The notes below the pieces were generated by a model that saw nothing but the letters and a program-made list of their open reading frames with translations, did not search any database and was not told where the DNA came from. DNA of 64,000 bases. It comes from Sarcocystis neurona. Taxonomy: Eukaryota > Apicomplexa > Conoidasida > Eucoccidiorida > Sarcocystidae. The stretch's first letter is position 1, and the number at the start of each line of letters is the position of its first letter. Both the position numbers and the translations under genes were made by a program. Positions 12,601-21,600 of this stretch are shown in pieces. Location of the stretch: the NCBI GenBank assembly GCA_000727475.1, contig KL647308.1, positions 1,492,042 through 1,556,041 of the forward strand, read 5' to 3'.

Positions 12601-15600
12601 TGCTGCCTAAATATTTCGAGACGCATGCGTGCAACAACCGCCCTCAAGCGTCTCCTCCTCTGCGTCTCTTCATCTCTCGCGCTACCCAAATTTTAATCTG
12701 CAAAGGTACACATGGACATACATATCCACGTCTCCTTCTCGTCCTCTCTTCTCTTTTCTTCCCTCGCCCTCTCTTCATTCATATATATATGCATGCGTGA
12801 ACGATCATCTATATCTATCTACTTTCCTATACATATCTATATATCTATATCAATCTATCCATATGTATATCCATCTATATCTATATCTGTCTACCTATAT
12901 ATCAATTTATCCATGTCTACATCTATCTATATCTATCTATCTATGTCTATCTATCTATGTCTATCTATCCATATATATATATATGTCTATCTCTATATCT
13001 ATCCATCTATATCTCCCTATATATACATGTATCTATCTATACGTATATATATATATATATCTACCTATATCTATCCATATATTTATATATCTATATCAAT
13101 CTATCTATAGCTATCTATATATGTATATATATGTATATGCAGATGGTCGTAGGGAGAGACGCATGTAGACGAGAGTGAGACTGAACCAGCACGGTAGGGA
13201 TCGAGGCCTCTTTGTACACCTGCAACTATATACATATATATACATACAGATATTCCTATACATATACATATATGTACATATACGTGGACACATACTTGTG
13301 TGGGCTGCTTATTTTGTATAGATGTATACTTGTTTATTTGTTCGTGAATATACATATATATATAGGTAGATATCTTCATGTGTGCGCAGACACGTAGGTG
13401 CTTGTCTATACGTACATATAAGTATATATCTTCCTCTCTTTCTTCCGCTCTCTATATATATGTATATATTTGTATATGTATACATGTATAAATACACATA
13501 TAAAGACGCCTCCGTACATATCAATAGGAGTATATACGCATACCTGGACATACACACGTCTATGAATATACATGTAAATATACATATATGTATACAGAAA
13601 TACGTCAATATATACCACCTATATATACAGATAAATGTACCCTCTACATCTCTGTATATATGTGTATGAACGTACTTCTGCACACCCATACACAAATATA
13701 CATATGCATGTATATTTCCACACATACATGTACATATACATATATTTTTCTTCCTCTATCTCTCTTTCTCTCTATATGTATGAACATAAATATATATGTG
13801 TATGTGTATTCATCTTTCTTTCTCTATATATATTTATGTCAGTATGTACCCACCTACATATATATATGTGTGTCTCTCTTTTTCTGTGTCTCTTAATTCC
13901 TGTATGTACACATTTGTCTCGATCCATATATGTAAGGCAGTATATGTATGTCTCACCCTTTTTTTGTGTGAGTCGGTCTCCTCTCCCTGCCCACGGCTGG
14001 GTGTGTCTCCCCCCCCCTCGCTTCCTCTTCGTTTGTGTCTCCCTCGCCCTGGCCGTCTCTCTGTGTGTCTCTGCCCCTCTGTACGAGTCTGCGTGTATGT
14101 CTCCATATTTTTTACGCTCTTCCTCTCTTCCCTTCCTTTCTCCATCTTTTTCTTTTTCTTCACCTTCCTCTCTTTTCCTTCCGTTTTTCTTCTTGTCTGT
14201 TTTTCTCTCTGTCTCACTCACTGCACATGTCTGTATGTTTGTGTCTCGGTCCAGGTATGTCTAAATGTTGAGCTTCTCTGCCCGTGTGCCGCTGCCCAGC
14301 AGCACCAGTCTTCGCCTTTTCCGTTCACAGAAAGTAGAGGAACTGCGTGAGACCTCCAAACATCGAGACAAGACCCTCTCCTGCTTCTCTTCTCCATTCC
14401 TTGCGACACGTGTCAACATGTTATCTCTCCCACCCCCACACGTGCTTCGAACAGAGAAGACGAAGAAGACGACGAAGAAGGAATTTCCGCCTTTTCTTTG
14501 TTTTTTTTATTGAGAAAAAGACTTCTGTCCCCCTCTATCTCTCTGTCTCTCTATCTCTCTGTCTGTCTCCCCGTCTCCCCGTCTCCCCGTCTCCCTGTCT
14601 CCCTGTCTCTCCCTTTCCGTCCGTGTGTCTCTATCATTTTCTTCCAATTCGTCTTCGTATATGTGCGTCTCTTCCACCTGTTCATATCTGTCAGCAAAAA
14701 CGGGAGCTCTTCTCTCCGCTTGTTGTCCTCAACGTTCTACGACAACGCGGCTCCACCGTCACCCTCGGCGCCATCAAGGTACCTTCTGCTGTTCTCTCAT
14801 TCCGGCTCTCTTCTCTAACCCTTCCTCCGGCCCTCCTCTTCTTCTGCTGCTTCTCTATTCGGTCCTGCTCTTCTTCTGCTGCTTCTCTATTCGGTCCTCC
14901 TCTTCTTCTGCTGCTTCTCTATTCGGTCCTCCTCTTCTTCTGCTGCTTCTCTGTCCGGTCCTTTTCTTCTTCTGCTGCTTCTCTGTCCGGTCCTCCTCTT
15001 CTTCTGCTGCTTCTCTATTCGGTCCTGCTCTTCCTCCCCTGCTCGCTCCTCTTCTTCTCTCTTATTTGGTCCTCTTCTTCTTCTTCTTCTGCCCTTTCAT
15101 TCGCCTTTTGTTCTTTTCCCTGGTCCCCTTCGTCCTTCTCGCTTCGATGCCTTTTCTTCTTTAATCGTTTTATACTCCCCTCTTTTTCTACGTCTTCTCC
15201 TCCCGGTCTTTCTCCGGTCTTTCCTCTGCTTCTCTGCGCCGTCTCTGTACCTTCTCCTCTTCGTTGCCTCGTTAAATACTTTTCGTCTGCTTTTTCTTCC
15301 TTTCTTGTCCCTCTTCCAGTTCTTCTACGATCTGATCGGCCTTCTTCCGTACTCTCTTTATGTATACCTCCCCTTTTCTCGTCGTCTGCTGTTCTGTCCT
15401 TCTCCTTCCCCGTCTTCTCCCCCTCCCTTTCGCCCCGCGTCTGCTGCGAAGGGAAGAGGGGGGGGGGTTTGACGTGTACAGCCCCCTTTCCTTATTTTCT
15501 TCTTCTCTGCTTTTCATCCTTCCTTCCCATCCTTTCCCCCCTGGTCCTCTTTTACGTCTTCGTCTTTGGCTTCCTTCTTTGCGTCCCCGACCGTCTCTTG

Positions 15601-18600
15601 CTGCTGCTTTTCTGTTGGTCGCTCCCCGCGCGGGGCTTCGCCTTCTCTTCTTCTTTTCTTGTGGCTTTTTCTCGAGTCGTTTTCGTCTCTTCTCTGCCCA
15701 CCCGCCGTCTTTCTTTTCTCTTCTTTTGACAGGAATACTTTCTTCAGGCCTTCGAGAGACTCAACGCAGAGGTCGAAGCCTCGGCCTCCCGTCTCAGAGA
15801 AGACCAGGGAAGTATCAAAAAAATGGAGGGAGACATGCGTGCCCTGGCCTTCCACGGTAAATCTTAGCATCTGCTAAAGCGACCTTCTCTAGAAATCTCC
15901 GCGTAGTCTGGCCAAAACATCTAAGCGGATAGGAAAATATCCATGTGTACACACATATACATATATCCACATATATAGAGGTGTGGAGGTTATACACGCA
16001 CACATACACAAGTTTATAGAGGGGGGGTATATGTGTCGTCGAATATACACAGAAACACTCTGAACACTAATACATATATATATCTTCTCAAGCTATATAT
16101 CTATGTTTCGTCTATGTGTATATACATATGTGTACATTTCCTTTTGCATATTTTCATATTCTACGTATATAGAGAGAGACGCGTATATACATCATTCATT
16201 TCCATATATATATATGTATCGTTTATTTACTTATGTTTGTGTGCAGGTGGGTCGTCTGTGTATATATACGTATTGATATGTATATCACCTACTTATATAT
16301 ATATGTTTTCTGTATCCATATATACGTCTTTTCTGTCGACGCGCGTGTCTATGTTTCTTCTGCATAATGCATTTTCCACGTAAATTTGTGTATTTGCTAC
16401 ACATATGTAATACATATTTCTATCCTTGCTTTCCATGTATATGTAATATCTTCTCTATATACAGATATATATGTATGCAGCTTCTTTGATTGTAGGGTCG
16501 GTGGAAGGTGTTGTTTTTTGTGAGCCTGTGCACGTGAGAAAATGCGGCTGCAATACGTACCTTACGCATGTCTCATATTTTAACGGTGTATCTCCTCATA
16601 TATATATCTATATATATATATATATGTATAGCTTCCAACCATGTATAAGTTCACAAGATTGTTTGCCATGTTTAGATAAATGAGACTCTATACATATATA
16701 CATATGTATGCGACTATTTTCCTTGTCTACACGCATGTGAGTACACTCATATATATATATAGACATGCTGCTGTTCTCCACATCTACATATGTATGTGTA
16801 CTAATATGTATACACATATATGCCTCCCTGTCTTATGGACACACCTGGATACATATATATATATATATATATGTCTACATATCTATATGTATGTATATAT
16901 ACATAGATTAAGTAGAATACATGTACATATGTTTCTTGCAGAGAGTTCTTTTTTATTCAGCAAGACACTCGGTACATATGTCTACGTTGATGTATGCGAA
17001 ACGGGTGCACGCAGCAGTTGACTGGACTCGTTTCCTCTTCCATCCAGACTCCTCGCTTATAACGTAGATATCTTCAAAGTCAGCTACTCCACACATTTGT
17101 CTATACACATATATATATATATATACGTACGTGTAGATATATATGTGTATATATGTATATATGATTATGCGTACGCCTATATATATGTATATACAGATAT
17201 ATATGTAGCACCTGTATGTATGGGTGGATATTTGGGTTCTATACGTATGTCTCTACAAGTGTCTATACATGAGAATATATATATTTGTGTAAGCATGCGT
17301 GTAGCTGTATTGATGTATGTCTACGTGTGTGTCTACGTACACACATACATACATATATGTATAGAAATGGAAGAGTGGACATCAGAAGGCGTAGATTTGT
17401 GTGCGCGTGTGTGTGTATATAAGTGTATGTATACATATGGATTTACATAGAGATTTATTTGTTTTTGTCTGTCTGCGTACGTATGTTTGTATACACGTAT
17501 ATATACATGTATATATATATGTATAGATAGATATATATAGATTTGTATATGTATATATATGTATATATGTATTTGCAGGGGTGGTTATCAACTTGTGTCT
17601 GTCCGCGTATCTATATGTCTGTACGTATATATGTATAGAGATGTGTATACGTGCGCACATACATATATGTATATGGTGTTGAGGTGAGTTCGTGGGGATA
17701 TGCTGTATTCATACATATATGTGTACGTGTATATGTGTTATCCTTAATCGGAGAACAGAGTGAAAAAGAATATATATATATATATACATGTGTATGCATA
17801 TATATATATATATATGTGTATGTATGATGTAGAAGGCGGACGTGAACATATATATATATATATATATNNNNNNNNNNNNNNNNNNNNNNNNNNNNNNNNN
17901 NNNNNNNNNNNNNNNNNNNNNNNNNNNNNNNNNNNNNNNNNNNNNNNNNNNNNNNNNNNNNNNNNNNNNNNNNNNNNNNNNNNNNNNNNNNNNNNNNNNN
18001 NNNNNNNNNNNNNNNNNNNNNNNNNNNNNNNNNNNNNNNNNNNNNNNNNNNNNNNNNNNNNNNNNNNNNNNNNNNNNNNNNNNNNNNNNNNNNNNNNNNN
18101 NNNNNNNNNNNNNNNNNNNNNNNNNNNNNNNNNNNNNNNNNNNNNNNNNNNNNNNNNNNNNNNNNNATATACATGTGTATGCATATATATATATATATAT
18201 GTGTATGTATGATGTAGAAGGACGGACGTGAACATATATATATATATATATATATATATGAGTATGCTTGTGTATATTAATGTGCATGCTCAGACGGACT
18301 CTCGTTTGCTTACTATGTGCAGGGCGACTTTTCGATAAAAGCAGATGCGACAGCTGCGAACAGCCCCTAGAACTGCCGTCAGTTCATATTTCCTGCGGAC
18401 ATTCCTTTCACTTGTACTGCGTAGACGAGACAGCAGGGAAGGGGGAAGCAGCGTCGCCGCTGGTGTTGCTGCCTGGCGCAGCTGATGCCCTGCTCCTCGC
18501 AGGAGGAGGCGGGGCAGCAGACTACGCTGCAGCAACAGCAGCAAGTGGAGGTCCAGGCGTGCCGCGCTACTGCTGCCCTCTCTGCTCTCCTGAAGCTGAA

Positions 18601-21600
18601 GCCAAGCGGGTAACATTCCTCTCCTGTTGTTCTTGCACTCTCCACCCGTTATGTACAAACGAACGAATACACATTTGTACACAAATATATATATATATAT
18701 ATTTACGTAGGAAGAAACCGGTTCACTGGGTAGGTTCCGTGCCGCACAGGGAGCACGCGTGTCTGCAGCTGCCTATTATACACTCCTCGTAGATGTTGTC
18801 GGCTGGCAACAGCAGCAGCAGGGGGACTTTGAGAAGGAGTGACGCACGTTGCTGTGGAGTGACAGTCTTCACCACTTTGAACAAGCTTCATTCTCGTACT
18901 TGCGCTGCTTCAGCAGCAACAGAACAACAAGCTGCCGCACCTGTTGACGCCGTCGCCGCAGTCGCTGTTCTTGCAGCAGTAGCAGCAATAACGCTGCAAC
19001 ACCAGTAGTAACACCAGTAGAAACACCAGTAGTACCAGGAGAAGGGCGAGTCGTAGTACACTACTACAGCAGTATAGGAGTCGTAGTAGTAGCAGTAGTC
19101 ATTTGAGTAATAGCAGTAGTAGTGGTCATAGTAGTAGTCGTCGTGGTCGTAGAAGTAGTGTATAAAGTGTGTTGTAGGAGTAGCGGTAGTAGCAGGAGTA
19201 GCTGTTGTAGTAGTGCTGGAGTAGTCGTAGTGGTGTTGATAGTAGTAGGAGTAGTAGTAGCAGTGATAACAATAGGAGTAGGATTACGACTAGTTCAGCA
19301 GTTGTAATAGCACTTATGGTGATATTGTGGAAGTCAGAGTAGTAATGTTGTAGTAGGGTAGGACTCATGTAGTAGTAGTAGTATTGTAGCAGTATTGTAG
19401 TAGTAATAATATTAGTAGTACGAGGAAGAGTAGGAGTTCTTCACTCGTTATAGTAGCACTAGTGGTAATATTCTTGTAGTGCACTAGTAGTAATATTGTA
19501 GTATCGCAGTTGTACTGTAGTAGTAGTAGTCGTATCAGGAGTAGTAGTGGTGATATTGTTGTGGTGGTAATAGTAATATTGTAGTATTGTAGTAGTAGTC
19601 GTATGTTAGTAGTAGTAGTTGTTGTTGTGGTAATATTGTTGTAGTGCACTAGTAGTAATGTCGTAGTATTGTCCTTGTTGTGTAGTAGTAGTAGTAGTCG
19701 TATTTTGGTAGTAGTGTTGTAGGAGAATTGCAGCAGTAGTCCCGACGCAGTAACGGTGGAAGAGGAGTGTGCTGGCAATGTGAAAACAGGGGGGGGACAT
19801 GTACGGGGTCTGTCGAGAGGAGAGCCGAAGGAGATATAATATAGTTGTTAGAAAGAAGAAGACGCAGTTCGCTTCGTCTTGCACCGAAGGAAAAATGCGG
19901 CGAAGCAGGAAAAGAAGAAGAAAGAAAACGAGGAGAGGGAAGAGCAGCTCGTCGTTTGCTGTTCGATTCCAGGCTTCGTGATGTATTTTCTGTTGGCACC
20001 GCCGTGGGGATGTGCGAGGTATCTTGTTCGTCATGTGATAAAGTGCTGGTGAGATGAAACGTTTCTTTTTAGCTGATGACTTGTGGTAGGTTTTTCTCAG
20101 CTACAGCAGGAACAGGGGTAGAAACGGTGGACCGTAGAGAGACGAGTCCATTCGTGTGTACGGTGTATATACACTCTGGACACACTGATGTCCGTTTTTG
20201 AGGTGTGTGGAGATATGTTTTTGCGCGTAGACCTATGTGTCTTCTGTTCGCTTGTGTATATCTGCCCCCTACCTGCAAAACGTCGCAGTAGAAGTTGTAG
20301 TAGTAGTAGTAGTGGTAAAATAGTAATAGAGGTAGGAGTTATCGTTGTATGGTTTAGTTACAGTAGTGCAGGTAGTTACACTCGTAGTAATAGGAGTAGG
20401 AGTGATAGTAGTAGTAATAATAGTAGTAGTAGTAATCGTAGTAATAGCAGCAGTAGTCGTAGTAATAGTTGTAGTAGTATAAGTAGTAGTCGTAGAAGTG
20501 GCAGTAGTAGTAGTAGTGGCAGTAGTAGTAGTAGTAATGGTAACAGCAGTAGTAACAGCAGTAGAAACAGGCGTAGTAATAGTAGTAGTAGTGATAGTAG
20601 TAGTATTTGCAGTAATTGTAGTTGTTGTTGTAACTGCAGTAGTAATAGTAGTTGTAGTAATAATAGTTGTATTAGTCGTAGTGGAAGACGCAAGCCGGGA
20701 CAACGCGTGTCGGCTTTACTCCTGCTGCTGCTCGTTTTCTCTGAGTATCTCTCCGCGTATTCATTCCTCTCTGCCTTTATATTTGAGCAGACCCCCGTGT
20801 TGCCTGTTGAAAACAAATTCGTGAAATTCACTTCCTCGCGAACGACGCTTCTGTGGACAAACAAGGCGGCTGAAGGCAGAGTCGCAAACGCAGAGCGTCG
20901 TTTGGGACAGGCTTCGCTACTGCAGGTGCCTGTGTGCTGGTAGAATGTATGTCTCGTTTATACGAGCGAAGAGATCTGGATATCTATGAAAGTTGTACGT
21001 GACTTCGGTGTGTATGTATATATGTGTGTGTGTATGGCGCAGTGCATTACAGCGGGGATACGGTTGGTTCTCGTTCGTTGGCCTACGTGTGAATGGGAGA
21101 GAATTTATCCTGTGTACTTATGTGGATGTATATATGTGTCTATCTCTCTCTCTGTGTGTGTGGATCCTCACGCATATACGTATATGCTAAGGACGTCGCT
21201 GCAGTATAACGGGCTTGTGTGAGCGGTGCTGCTTGTGTGTGGGATTCAGCTGCTGCTCGCGCAGCGTCAAGGGGAACGAGGGAACTGGGAGGACTTTTTT
21301 AAATTCCTGCGTGGCGCAGACGATGGGTTCTCTTTCATGGCCTCGTACTTTGGGAAGGAAATGTTTCTTCCAGAGGGAGACCAGGTAAGAGCCGTGTGAG
21401 CTGCGGATGTGTGCGGGTTTGTTAGCACGGCGCTGAGAAGAGCAGGAAAGAAAAGAAGAACAGGCGCACGTCTCCTGCGAGACTTAGCTGCTGCGTCATT
21501 TCGCCTGCTGAGAGAAACGCGCGCGCGTCTTTCTGGCTTCCTTATGTGTGCCGCGAGGCTGGCTAAAGCGTCACTGTGTACACGTCTTTACGTCCATACA

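Noticed and set aside
18793..19008. Possible last VPS11 exon (GVTVFTTLNKLH like human GVFNKLTLL)
   Set aside because: The exon at 21,250-21,384 matches the same human region far better and is in phase with the RING exon.
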